64,000 nt of DNA from Sarcina ventriculi (GTDB lineage: Bacteria > Bacillota > Clostridia > Clostridiales > Clostridiaceae), in contig NZ_UAUL01000001.1 of assembly GCF_900456775.1 (NCBI RefSeq), positions 558,001 to 622,000 of the forward strand, given 5' to 3'. The translations under genes were made by a program, and so were the position numbers. Positions within the stretch are counted from its first letter, which is position 1. Each line of letters opens with the position of its first letter. The notes under the pieces are model-generated. The model saw nothing but the letters and a program-made list of their open reading frames with translations, was not told where the DNA came from and did not search any database. Below are positions 18,012 to 26,853 of this stretch, one piece after another.

Positions 18012-19469
18012 TCAACTTGCCCACTCTTCATCAGCGCTAGCTCTATCATTTTTAGCCGCCTGTCTTTCTATATATTCATGTATTTTAGCTTTCTTTGTTT
18101 TTACTATAATAAAACATATAAAGTAAACTACTATTACAACGCCTATCCATATAGGATTTTGTGTTAAAAATGCAAAGAATATTGCTCCTGCTATTGGCTG
18201 TGCCATCATATTAAAACTTGTTATCATAAGTGCACCTGATGTTAAAGCTATTCCTGCTACTTCTGCTGCATGTGTATAATACGGTGCAGTCCATGTACAC
18301 ATATATAAACCAGCTGAATACCACATTGTAGCTGTTATTATTACTTTTATCATGTTTCCATTTGTAAGAGCTATTATTGATTCAATCATAAATGGTAACG
18401 ATATCAAATCAACCATAGGTAGCGTTTCATTACCTGGTAAAATCAAAGCCATACACAACATAATAGGTATTAGGATAGTTCCTGTTAATAATGTAGCTGG
18501 TTCACCATATCCTGTAGAATCATCTACACCAATAAACCACTTTTTAACCTTTTTAACAGTAGTTTTATCATTGTTGTTTCCCTCTTCTGTATTTCCACCA
18601 AGTATACTTTTATTTGCAGCCTCAGCCATAGGCTTAAATGCTTGTCCAAATATACCTGCAATTTTAGGAAATATAAGCATAAGTGCTGCTAAAACTATTC
18701 CTAATTTAGTTATTTGTCCCCATGCCACTAAACTATTAAGCCTATCCATATTTCCTAAGAAACCTATAAACAAACCTACAAGCAATCCTAATGTAGCTGG
18801 TTCACCAAATACTCCTAATTTCTCTCTTAATCTCTTAGGATTTATTTTAACTTTATTAAGTTTAAAAAAGTTAAGTAGTGGATCAATTAATATTAAAAAT
18901 AAACTAGCCTCGGTGTTATGCATTGATACAATAGTACAATTAGGATATTTATAATACTTTGACCACCTATTTGATATAACTTCAAATATAAGTATGCTGA
19001 AAAGGTTTAACATAACCATAAGACCAAATGATAATATCCAATTTCCAGTTGCAACATACAACATTGCACCCCAAATCATATATGTATAGTTCAACCATAA
19101 ATCTGATGGTAGAAATATATCAGTCCATTTTATAAAAAATAAAAACACTTGAAATACTATTGCAAAAGCAAAGAATGCTAAGCCAATTTCACTTGAGTAA
19201 GCAAATACTGACGCTGTTTGCCAACCTAAGTCTATTATTGGTAAATGTATTCCTGTGCTATCTACCATTTGTTTTACTATTGGACTTACTATCGGAGTAA
19301 AGGCATTTATTAACAACATAAAGCCCTCTAAACCAATACCAGCGTATAAACCTGATAAAAATGCTTTTTTAGTTTTCATTTTTAGCACTTTACATATTAT
19401 AAATATAATAACAGGTAAAAATGCTGGAGCCGTTATATTAGTAAAAAAAGAATGCATGAAATTTACCAT
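18012..19469 (-). CDS. GatC-type PTS enzyme IIC, orphan
   Basis: A 485-residue multi-span membrane protein resembling the galactitol-type PTS IIC family (GatC): N-terminal TAPAFLPVIIFI, GIGLEGFMLLINAF, and a SMHNTEASLF segment. A longer-than-usual cytoplasmic loop rich in Asn/Glu/Lys sits around residues 290-310. Its C-terminal tail is charged. No GatA or GatB partner is encoded beside it; the only IIA and IIB in the operon are of the ascorbate type. It may borrow these, or transport without phosphorylation. The start has TAAGGAGGC upstream. The substrate is not readable. Confidence 0.83.
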   Translation of the reverse strand: MVNFMHSFFTNITAPAFLPVIIFIICKVLKMKTKKAFLSGLYAGIGLEGFMLLINAFTPIVSPIVKQMVDSTGIHLPIIDLGWQTASVFAYSSEIGLAFFAFAIVFQVFLFFIKWTDIFLPSDLWLNYTYMIWGAMLYVATGNWILSFGLMVMLNLFSILIFEVISNRWSKYYKYPNCTIVSMHNTEASLFLILIDPLLNFFKLNKVKINPKRLREKLGVFGEPATLGLLVGLFIGFLGNMDRLNSLVAWGQITKLGIVLAALMLIFPKIAGIFGQAFKPMAEAANKSILGGNTEEGNNNDKTTVKKVKKWFIGVDDSTGYGEPATLLTGTILIPIMLCMALILPGNETLPMVDLISLPFMIESIIALTNGNMIKVIITATMWYSAGLYMCTWTAPYYTHAAEVAGIALTSGALMITSFNMMAQPIAGAIFFAFLTQNPIWIGVVIVVYFICFIIVKTKKAKIHEYIERQAAKNDRASADEEWAS

Positions 19470-19563
19470 AACTAATGCCTCCTTAAAATAATAATTAATA
19501 ATATGCTTGTATATTTAGTATAAACTAAATATACATAATTATTAGTAGCATATTATTTAAAAT

Positions 19564-20595
19564 TTACTCTGTAACAATATATAAAACTGCTTGTCCAACT
19601 TCTCTATTTGCTGATATTATAATATCTCTATCTTTTTCATTTATAACATGCACATTGCTTGGACCTACTCCTGACTCTATAACTTTTGTATCAAATATCA
19701 ATTTTTCTTTATCTACACATTGTATATAAAATAAATCTTTATCTTCTCTCCTATATCCACCAATTATTGTAGGAATTCCTCTAAGTTTTCCTCCCCACAC
19801 TACATGACCAAAATCCATCTTCTTCTCATATTCATAAATAATTTTATATTCATTTCCACACTTTTTATTAATTCTAAAATGTTTTCCATGAAACTCTTCT
19901 ATAGTTACTAACTCATCTTCTCCATCTTCGTCAATATCTATAACAGCAACATCACTTGTTGGTCTATCTATTACTTTTTCAACTCTCCAATCATTATTTT
20001 CATAAGGAGGAATCACTCTAAATACACCCTCTTGTGATGTCACATAAGAGACCACCTTGCCATTATATCTTGCTCTACAATATCCATGATTTTTAGTTAA
20101 CCCTTCTTTAATAACCCTAAATTCGAAAGGTTTAGTTAAATCATTTGGAATTTCACTTACACAAATTTTTCCTGGGTCACTCCAATCATCTTTAAATTTC
20201 TTACTATTGCACAAAATAGCTCCTATAAAATATAATTTTCCATCTGCATCTAATATATCAAAACGATGTAAATATGGTAATTTAAATAAAACTTTAATTT
20301 CCCATTTACCATCAATATATTTTCCCCATACTATTTGAGATTCTTCTGCTTGAAATGTTGGGAAAAAATTCTGCACAGCTAAAAATTCTCCCTCTCTTTT
20401 TGGAATTGGAACTATTGACATAGTTCCTCCAGGCCCATCCCATACAGTTGATTGTTCAAATGTTTTAGAATCGTACATAAAACATGAACCTTCACCTTCA
20501 GTTGCTACAAGTATCTTTTCTTCTCCATTTATAGTTACACTACTAGTTGCATAACATCTATGTAAATCAGTCAAAAATTTTCTTTCAAACTTCAT
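19564..20595 (-). CDS. Uncharacterised FG-GAP/beta-propeller-like protein
   Basis: A 343-residue protein with no signal peptide and no membrane helix. It is made of repeated beta-rich blades. One block carries an acidic calcium-type loop, DIDEDGEDELV (near residue 225). Conserved-looking pieces include PYLHRFDILDADG, DDWSDPG and NHGYCRARYNG. It reminds me of propeller proteins related to aldos-2-ulose dehydratases, but I would not assign an activity. The start is ATG 20595 with GAGGAG eight bases upstream; an in-frame GTG at 20610 overlaps that site and is rejected. It lies between the IIB and GatC-type IIC genes of an ascorbate-type operon. Confidence 0.6.
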   Translation of the reverse strand: MKFERKFLTDLHRCYATSSVTINGEEKILVATEGEGSCFMYDSKTFEQSTVWDGPGGTMSIVPIPKREGEFLAVQNFFPTFQAEESQIVWGKYIDGKWEIKVLFKLPYLHRFDILDADGKLYFIGAILCNSKKFKDDWSDPGKICVSEIPNDLTKPFEFRVIKEGLTKNHGYCRARYNGKVVSYVTSQEGVFRVIPPYENNDWRVEKVIDRPTSDVAVIDIDEDGEDELVTIEEFHGKHFRINKKCGNEYKIIYEYEKKMDFGHVVWGGKLRGIPTIIGGYRREDKDLFYIQCVDKEKLIFDTKVIESGVGPSNVHVINEKDRDIIISANREVGQAVLYIVTE

Positions 20596-20646
20596 TAAAA
20601 CACTCCTCACTTTAAATTAACATTTACTATCTATACCTAAGATAAA

Positions 20647-20937
20647 TTATTTATTCACTACGTTTTCAAGTATTTTTTCTTCAATTTCTTTTTCTGATAA
20701 TATATTTTTAAGCCCTATAATTATAGTTCCTGATTTTTGTGCATTAGCAAAATTATCTTTTAATGCTTCTGAACAAAATACCACATCATAAGTTGATGCT
20801 TGTGTCTTTGCCACTCCTATACTTGTATGAGTGATTGATACTGGAACATTTAATTTTTTAAAAATCTTCTCTATTTTCATCTTTATAATTTGACTTGATC
20901 CCATTCCATTTCCACATGCTGCTATTACTTTTAACAT
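20647..20937 (-). CDS. ulaB: PTS enzyme IIB, ascorbate type
   Basis: A 96-residue cytoplasmic phosphocarrier. The phosphoryl-accepting Cys8 lies in the P-loop AACGNGMGSSQ, as in ascorbate/galactitol-type IIB proteins. It receives phosphate from the IIA protein and passes it to sugar entering through the UlaA-type IIC encoded 60 bases upstream. Its length is normal for UlaB. Confidence 0.9.
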   Translation of the reverse strand: MLKVIAACGNGMGSSQIIKMKIEKIFKKLNVPVSITHTSIGVAKTQASTYDVVFCSEALKDNFANAQKSGTIIIGLKNILSEKEIEEKILENVVNK

Positions 20938-20996
20938 AACTATCTCCTCCTAAAATCAACTTTATTTAATATTATTTTTCTATATAAAATTTATAA

Positions 20997-22478
20997 TTAT
21001 ATGCTATTTTGTTTATTGTTTTCTTTATCTTCTAAATACCCCTCATAATCTTCAACAATTTTAAAATAACCTTTTCTATTTTTAAAATATTGAATTTGAG
21101 GAATCAAAAGCATAACTATAAGAGCTATAACTACTCCAACATATTGCAATTTATTCATCAAAAATCCTATAACTGGCCATAATGTAACCCAATCAAAGTT
21201 TCCACTATACCCTCCAAAATGAGCCAATCCAAAATAATATGCTGCAAAAGCACCACAAGCTATTTGAATAAATCCTGACAATAAAGGTATTATCATTGAG
21301 GCTTTTAAACCACCTTTCTTATATGCAAACACCGCAAATGTAGCGTTATCAAAGAACAAAGGTATAAATCCTGAAATTGCAATTACTGGACTTTTGAAAA
21401 TCACAAGACCTATTATTGCAATAACTTGTCCAATCACCCCGAATAAAAAACCTATTGTCAATAAATTTGGATGACCAAACCCAAATATTGTTGCACAGTC
21501 AACTGCTGTAACTGCTGAACCTGAGAAAAGTTTATCTGATATAGCTTGGAATATTTCCACAAACTCTGAAATAAACATCCTAAGTCCAAGTTGTAATATA
21601 CTTAAATATACTGTAAAAGTTAATGATTTTTTTATTATGTAAAATATAAAATTTGTATTATTGCTAAAATTCGGATCGAGTTTATGCATCATATTAGGTC
21701 CAATTAATAACATTATAATTCCAAAGAAAATTGTAACTATTATGCTAGTTGCGACAACGTTATCATTAAACAAAGATAAAAATTTAGGAAACTTTATATC
21801 TCCAATATCCTTTGCATCATTTTCACATTTGCCAAACAAACCTGAAATTTTATCTGTAATCCAAACTCCTAACATTTGTTGATGACCAAACGCAAAACCT
21901 CCACCTTGAGTAAGCTCTTGACAAGGTTCTACTGTAAGATTAGAAAATACTGCCCAATAAGTTCCCAAAAGTAAACCTAAAACAAGCGCTACCACTATAT
22001 TATTTAAACTAGGAAAACAGAAAAATATTAACCATAAAGCTATTGATGATTGTTGTACCATTACTTGTCCTGTAATAAATACAGTCCTTACTTTTGTATA
22101 TTTTTTTAATAATACAAGAAGTAAATTAAATGCAAATCCTATAACCAAAACAATTATCATCATAGAAAAGGATCTTCCAGCTTTAGTTATAGCTTCCTGG
22201 GCTGCAATTTGACCAAAATATGGATCCATAACAGCCATTTGCAAATGAAACGTATCTTTAAGACCTAAAAGAATTGGAGTAAAATTGTTAAAAAAACCGT
22301 TTACTGCAACACTAAAAATTAGATACCCTACAATTGCCTTTATTAACCCTGATATAGCATCATAAATAGGCTTTTTAAGTATTAAGTAGCCTATAAATAC
22401 TATAAGTCCAACAAGAAATGGCGCACTATCTAATATATTATTTTGAAAAAATTGCCAAGTGTAATTAATGTAACCCAT
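20997..22478 (-). CDS. ulaA: PTS enzyme IIC, ascorbate type (UlaA/SgaT)
   Basis: The membrane channel of the L-ascorbate phosphotransferase. About 493 residues with ten or more hydrophobic helices and UlaA hallmarks: APFLVGLIVFIGYLIL near the start, VFITGQVMVQQSS, and GGFAFGHQQMLGVW in the middle. It ends in a charged tail. I favour ATG 22478 because the family begins close to this point. In-frame ATG 22490 and GTG 22511 are possible, and no candidate has an ideal ribosome site. It pairs with the IIA and IIB genes on either side. Confidence 0.9.
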   Translation of the reverse strand: MGYINYTWQFFQNNILDSAPFLVGLIVFIGYLILKKPIYDAISGLIKAIVGYLIFSVAVNGFFNNFTPILLGLKDTFHLQMAVMDPYFGQIAAQEAITKAGRSFSMMIIVLVIGFAFNLLLVLLKKYTKVRTVFITGQVMVQQSSIALWLIFFCFPSLNNIVVALVLGLLLGTYWAVFSNLTVEPCQELTQGGGFAFGHQQMLGVWITDKISGLFGKCENDAKDIGDIKFPKFLSLFNDNVVATSIIVTIFFGIIMLLIGPNMMHKLDPNFSNNTNFIFYIIKKSLTFTVYLSILQLGLRMFISEFVEIFQAISDKLFSGSAVTAVDCATIFGFGHPNLLTIGFLFGVIGQVIAIIGLVIFKSPVIAISGFIPLFFDNATFAVFAYKKGGLKASMIIPLLSGFIQIACGAFAAYYFGLAHFGGYSGNFDWVTLWPVIGFLMNKLQYVGVVIALIVMLLIPQIQYFKNRKGYFKIVEDYEGYLEDKENNKQNSI

Positions 22479-22547
22479 AAAACTTATCATCCTTTTCGTA
22501 TATTTTACCACTTCTTATAAATATAAAAAATAATAAAATACTATTCT

Positions 22548-22982
22548 TTAAATTAGTTTCTTTAAATCCTCCACAGACTTTGCATTTAAAAGCTTATCTA
22601 CTACCTCTTCATCAGATATCAACTCTACCATCTTCGTAAGATTTTTAAGATGAACTTCATTATCTACTGACGCTAATACAAAAAATAACTGAGCATCATA
22701 TTCTTCACTATCTCCAAAACTAACAGGAGTATTCGTTTTCATAAAGCATATAGATGTTTCATTAACCGCTTTTCCTTCTTGTGCATGAGGTATAGCAATT
22801 TTAGGTGCAATTACTATATATGGACCATGCTTTTTTATACTTTGTATTATTAAATCAGAATATTCTTCTTCAATGGCTTTTTGTAATACTAAGGGAGTGC
22901 ATGCAGCTTTCACTGCATCCTCCCAATTATCAAAGCCTTGATGAAAAGAATATCTTTTTTTTTCAATTATCTCTTTTAACAT
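22548..22982 (-). CDS. ulaC: PTS enzyme IIA, ascorbate type
   Basis: A 144-residue cytoplasmic phosphocarrier of the mannitol/fructose IIA fold. The phospho-accepting His66 lies in IAIPHAQEG. It takes phosphate from HPr and hands it to the IIB protein. The gene is between ulaG and ulaA, starting after AGGAGGAAAAG. The same IIA might also serve the orphan GatC-type IIC downstream (inference). Confidence 0.9.
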   Translation of the reverse strand: MLKEIIEKKRYSFHQGFDNWEDAVKAACTPLVLQKAIEEEYSDLIIQSIKKHGPYIVIAPKIAIPHAQEGKAVNETSICFMKTNTPVSFGDSEEYDAQLFFVLASVDNEVHLKNLTKMVELISDEEVVDKLLNAKSVEDLKKLI

Positions 22983-23011
22983 AAACTTTTCCTCCTAGCT
23001 CTTTATAAATT

Positions 23012-24076
23012 TTATAAGAATGATTTATATGGTAAATTAATATCTACTTCAAAACAATCATCAAATCCTCTTGGATAATGATATTCTCTGTTATCTTTGT
23101 CACTTGGGAATGTAAACTTTCCACCAACTTGCCATATAAATGGTTTAAATTTATATTGCAATCTATACTTTTTCATATCGTACAATGCTAGTATTTCATT
23201 AGTATCTGCTTGAAAGTTTGACCATATATCATGATGGAACGGTATAATCACTTGTGCTTTTAATGCTTCAGCCATTCTTAAAATATCAACAGAAGTCATT
23301 TTATCTGTGATACCCCTTGGATTTTCTCCATATGAGCCTAATGCTACATCAATTTTGTAATCATTTCCATGTTTAGCATAATAATTTGAATAATGTGAAT
23401 CTCCACTATGATATAAATTACCAGCAGGAGTTTTAATCAAATAATTAACTGCCTTATAATCCATATCAACTGGCATTTTACCTCTCAAATCACCATCTGG
23501 CGGAGCCGTAATTAATGCAGTTCTGTCAAAAGATTCTAATACATGTATTTCAATATCTTTAATCTTTATCACATCACCTGGTTTAACCACTACACATCTT
23601 CCCTTTGGCACTCCCCATTCAACCCATTTATCTACACAAGCTTGTGGTCCAATAAATGGAACATTATTAGAACAATTTTTAAGAACTGCTGCTGCTACAT
23701 TTACATCTATATGATCATTATGATCATGTGTAGATATTATAGCATCAACTTCTTTTATTGCAAAAGGATCCAATACAAATGGAGCAACTCTTAAATTAGG
23801 TTGTAATTTTTTTCCTCCACACATTCTTGCCATTTGATGTTGTGGATTTATGTATGGATTTTTTTTAGTTTTTTTACCACTTCCACACCAAAAGTCTATG
23901 CATATATTTGTATTCCCCTCTGATTTTAACCAAATTCCTGTACAGCCAAGCCACCACATAGAAAATGTTCCCGGTTTAACTATTTCGTTTTCTATTTCTT
24001 CATTTAACCATGTTCCCCACTCTGGAAACGTATTTAAAATCCAAGATTCTCTTGTTATTTCACTCACTTTATTCAT
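23012..24076 (-). CDS. ulaG: L-ascorbate-6-phosphate lactonase
   Basis: Hydrolyses L-ascorbate 6-phosphate to 3-keto-L-gulonate 6-phosphate. The 354-residue metallo-beta-lactamase-fold enzyme has the metal motif [10 protein letters not shown] (His117, Asp118, His119, Asp121, His122). Further ligand-region segments are [12 protein letters not shown] and [12 protein letters not shown]. Length and ends match UlaG. It is the first gene of the operon, reading away from ulaR, with a GGAGGGG ribosome site. Its presence is the strongest reason to call this an ascorbate-type locus. Confidence 0.95.
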   Translation of the reverse strand: MNKVSEITRESWILNTFPEWGTWLNEEIENEIVKPGTFSMWWLGCTGIWLKSEGNTNICIDFWCGSGKKTKKNPYINPQHQMARMCGGKKLQPNLRVAPFVLDPFAIKEVDAIISTHDHNDHIDVNVAAAVLKNCSNNVPFIGPQACVDKWVEWGVPKGRCVVVKPGDVIKIKDIEIHVLESFDRTALITAPPDGDLRGKMPVDMDYKAVNYLIKTPAGNLYHSGDSHYSNYYAKHGNDYKIDVALGSYGENPRGITDKMTSVDILRMAEALKAQVIIPFHHDIWSNFQADTNEILALYDMKKYRLQYKFKPFIWQVGGKFTFPSDKDNREYHYPRGFDDCFEVDINLPYKSFL

Positions 24077-24219
24077 AATTCCCCTCCATATTTTTATTTT
24101 ATGTTCTTTTAGAACTTTTTTGTTTTATTTAAGTTATTTATTGATTTAATTATAAATTAAAATCGTTTTCTTTTCAAGTAATTCAATCAAAAAAATTATA
24201 TTTTTATAAATAAAATCTT

Positions 24220-24256
24220 TTTTATGTTCGTTTTTTTATTTTTTTATGTTTGTTTT
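24220..24256. promoter_or_regulatory. Candidate UlaR operator, repeated TTTTATGTT boxes
   Basis: TTTTATGTTCG at 24220 and TTTTATGTTTG at 24242 are near-identical direct repeats 22 bases apart. A shorter TTTTATGTT copy lies at 24284, and TTTTATGTTC at 24097. The spacing is close to two and four helical turns. They sit in the 294-base divergent spacer between ulaG and the DeoR-family gene, where autoregulation is expected. Confidence 0.5.
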
Positions 24257-24278
24257 AAATTATTTTATTAATATTTTA

Positions 24279-24308
24279 TTGATTTTTATGTTATACTTAT
24301 ACTATATA
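24279..24308 (+). promoter_or_regulatory. Candidate ulaR promoter
   Basis: TTGATT, an 18-base spacer and TATATA lie about 60 bases upstream of the regulator start. One TTTTATGTT box overlaps the spacer, consistent with autorepression. The AT richness makes chance matches easy. Confidence 0.4.
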
Positions 24309-24370
24309 TAATTATTGTTTATAATAATTAATGCGAATAAATAGAGTATTTTAAACTCAAGGAGATTATA

Positions 24371-25153
24371 ATGAAAAATACAAAAACCTTTATTTTAAAA
24401 AGACAAGAAGCTATATTAAAATATTTAGAAGAAAATAATTTCGCTAAAACAGAAGAATTAGCTAAATTTCTAAATACTTCTAATGTAACTATAAGAAGAG
24501 ATTTTCAAATTCTTGAAGAAAAAGGTCTTATTATTAGAAATCATGGCGGAGCACAAGTTTCGCAAAATATTTTAAATAAGAAATTTTGTGACAATGCTAC
24601 AAATAAAAATGAAATTTTAAAGTCATCAATTGCTAAAAAAGCAGTTGAATTTATAGAAAATAATGATATCATTTTTATAAATTCAAGTTCAACAGCTATA
24701 AAAATTTTACAATATATTGGTGATAAAAGAATTGTTGTCATCACTAATAATGGAAAAGTTTTAGGTATGAATCTTTCTCCTAAAATAGAAGTAATACTTA
24801 CAGGAGGTCAAGTATACGGAAGAAAACAATCAATGATAGGAGATATAGCTACACAGATAATTTCAACAATTACTGCAACTAAATGTTTTATTGGGGTTAA
24901 CGGTATAGCTTCTCATTGTGGAATAAGCACTTCAGTATTTCAAGAAACGACCATTAACATGAAAATGCTTGAAAATTGTAATGGACCAACATTCGTATTA
25001 GCCGATAGTTCAAAAATTGGAATCCATCATAATTTTTCTAGCGGTAGTATTGATAATGTTAATTATGTTATTACAGATAAAAACGCAGATGAAAATGAAG
25101 TTAAAAAACTTGAAGAAAAAGGAGTTCAAGTAATGTTTTCAGAAGAAAATTAA
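24371..25153 (+). CDS. ulaR: DeoR-family repressor, probable UlaR
   Basis: A 260-residue DeoR-type regulator. The N-terminal winged helix (about 8-60) has AKTEELAKFLNTSNVTIRRD and IIRNHGGA. The C-terminal sugar-phosphate-sensing domain (about 80-250) carries INSSSTAIKI, GGQVYGRKQSM and FVLADSSKIG. It is divergent from ulaG, so it most likely controls that operon in response to an ascorbate-derived phosphate. This is known for UlaR in other bacteria and inferred here. The RBS AAGGAGAT is well placed. Confidence 0.88.
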   Translation: MKNTKTFILKRQEAILKYLEENNFAKTEELAKFLNTSNVTIRRDFQILEEKGLIIRNHGGAQVSQNILNKKFCDNATNKNEILKSSIAKKAVEFIENNDIIFINSSSTAIKILQYIGDKRIVVITNNGKVLGMNLSPKIEVILTGGQVYGRKQSMIGDIATQIISTITATKCFIGVNGIASHCGISTSVFQETTINMKMLENCNGPTFVLADSSKIGIHHNFSSGSIDNVNYVITDKNADENEVKKLEEKGVQVMFSEEN

Positions 25154-25196
25154 TCTTTGCTGAAAATATTAACCTTATATTAAACCATCATAAATT

Positions 25197-25241
25197 AAAA
25201 CAATTGTTAAAACTTTATTGACTCGTTTAAACAACTGTTTT
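25197..25241. terminator. Convergent terminator of ulaR and the lar operon
   Basis: AAAACAATTGTT pairs with AACAACTGTTTT with one mismatch across a 21-base loop, and T residues follow on both strands. Confidence 0.65.
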
Positions 25242-25287
25242 AATTTTATGAGTTTCTTATTCTATTTTTTATAATTTTTCATTAGTA

Positions 25288-26034
25288 CTACAATTTATTT
25301 ATCATACTTGCATTATATCCAGCACCGAAACCATTATCTATATTTACAACGCTAACACCACTTGCACAACTGTTTAACATTGTTAAAAGCGCTGAAAGTC
25401 CATTAAAGTTTGCACCATATCCTATACTAGTTGGAACAGCTATTACAGGTTTATCAACTAATCCACCAACTACACTAGCTAATGCACCCTCCATTCCAGC
25501 TATTACAATTACTACTTTTGCACCTCTTATAACATCGACCCGATTAAATAATCTATGTATTCCAGCAACACCTACATCATATATTCTCTTTACATTATTT
25601 CCAAATATTTCAGCAGTTATTGCAGCCTCTTCAGCTATTGGAATATCTGATGTTCCTGCTGTAACTATCGCTATATAACTCTCTGTTTTTTCTATTTTTT
25701 GTCTTTCAACTGTTATAGTTTTTGCTAACTCATTATATTTAGCATCAGGGCATATTTTTAAAACTTCATCATACATTTCTTTAGAAGCTCTAGTACCTAA
25801 TATATTATTATTTCCTAAAGACATGTTTTTAACTATACCAACTACTTGTTCTATTGTTTTTCCTGCACAATAAATAACTTCAGGATATCCAACTCTCAAT
25901 GTTCTATGATTATCTATTTTTGCATATCCCAAATCTGTAAATGGTAACTCTGCTAATTGTTCAATTCCCTCATCTATAGATATAGTATCACTTTTTACAA
26001 GTTCTAAAAGTTTCTTTAAATGAGCTTTATCCAT
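25288..26034 (-). CDS. larB: Pyridinium-3,5-biscarboxylic acid mononucleotide synthase
   Basis: First enzyme of nickel-pincer cofactor synthesis: carboxylates and hydrolyses nicotinic acid adenine dinucleotide. The 248-residue protein has the C-terminal AIR-carboxylase-like domain with [39 protein letters not shown] and [11 protein letters not shown]. Cys223 in NSCASG is at the position expected for the reactive cysteine. It follows larE by 21 bases and ends the operon. Confidence 0.95.
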   Translation of the reverse strand: MDKAHLKKLLELVKSDTISIDEGIEQLAELPFTDLGYAKIDNHRTLRVGYPEVIYCAGKTIEQVVGIVKNMSLGNNNILGTRASKEMYDEVLKICPDAKYNELAKTITVERQKIEKTESYIAIVTAGTSDIPIAEEAAITAEIFGNNVKRIYDVGVAGIHRLFNRVDVIRGAKVVIVIAGMEGALASVVGGLVDKPVIAVPTSIGYGANFNGLSALLTMLNSCASGVSVVNIDNGFGAGYNASMINKL

Positions 26035-26055
26035 AAAAATCTTCCTTTCAAATCA

Positions 26056-26844
26056 TTATTTTTCTTTATTTAAACTTCCCATTTTATATCCACTCATATC
26101 TAATGTTACATATTTAAATCCAAACTCTTTTAATTTTTCTGATATCTTATTCATTATATCAACATTAAATAATTTTTCTCTATCCTGTGGTTGAACTTCT
26201 ATCCTTGCTAAATCTCCATGATTTCTAACTCTTATACCAGTTAAGCCTAAAGAAAATAAATAACGCTCTGACTTTTCTATCTTTCTTAACTTTTCTTCTG
26301 TTATTTCTTCTCCAACTTGAAGTCTAGTTAAAAGACATGCATAGGCTGGTTTTGACCATGTTTCAAGATTCAACTCTTTAGAATATCCTCTTATATCCTT
26401 TTTGGTAAATCCAAGATCTAGCAAAGGACTTTTTACCTCAAGCTCCTTCAAAGCCTTCATTCCTGGTCTATAATCCTTTGTATCATCTAAATTTGTTCCA
26501 TCTATAATATAATCTATCCCTAAACTTTTAGCCTTATCTTTTAACAAAGTAAAAATTTGTTTTTTACATAAATAACATCTATCTTCTGGATTATATTTAA
26601 TGTTTTCTGGAATAGAAACTTCTATAAATTGATGATTTAAATTAAGCTTTCTAGTAAGTTCTTTTGCTTCTTCTATCTCCCATCTTGGTATATATGGAGA
26701 AACTATAGTTATAGGAACAGCATTTTCTCCTAAAACGTCACCACATACTTTAAGTAAAAAAGTACTATCTACACCACCTGAAAATGCTATTGCAACTTTA
26801 CCTAATTCTTTTATATAATCTTTTAAACTTTCTAATTTATCCAT
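26056..26844 (-). CDS. larE: Pyridinium-dicarboxylate sulfur transferase
   Basis: Adds sulfur to the pincer cofactor precursor using ATP. The 262-residue protein has the PP-loop SGGVDS at 22-27. Three cysteines stand out: Cys90 and Cys93 (RCYLC) and Cys170 (YACLLTR). Known LarE proteins either sacrifice a single cysteine or hold a [4Fe-4S] cluster on three cysteines; this pattern suits the cluster type. The start is ATG 26844, six bases after AGGTG; the GTG at 26853 overlaps that site. It begins ten bases after the larC stop. Confidence 0.93.
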   Translation of the reverse strand: MDKLESLKDYIKELGKVAIAFSGGVDSTFLLKVCGDVLGENAVPITIVSPYIPRWEIEEAKELTRKLNLNHQFIEVSIPENIKYNPEDRCYLCKKQIFTLLKDKAKSLGIDYIIDGTNLDDTKDYRPGMKALKELEVKSPLLDLGFTKKDIRGYSKELNLETWSKPAYACLLTRLQVGEEITEEKLRKIEKSERYLFSLGLTGIRVRNHGDLARIEVQPQDREKLFNVDIMNKISEKLKEFGFKYVTLDMSGYKMGSLNKEK

Positions 26845-26853
26845 AAGAATCAC

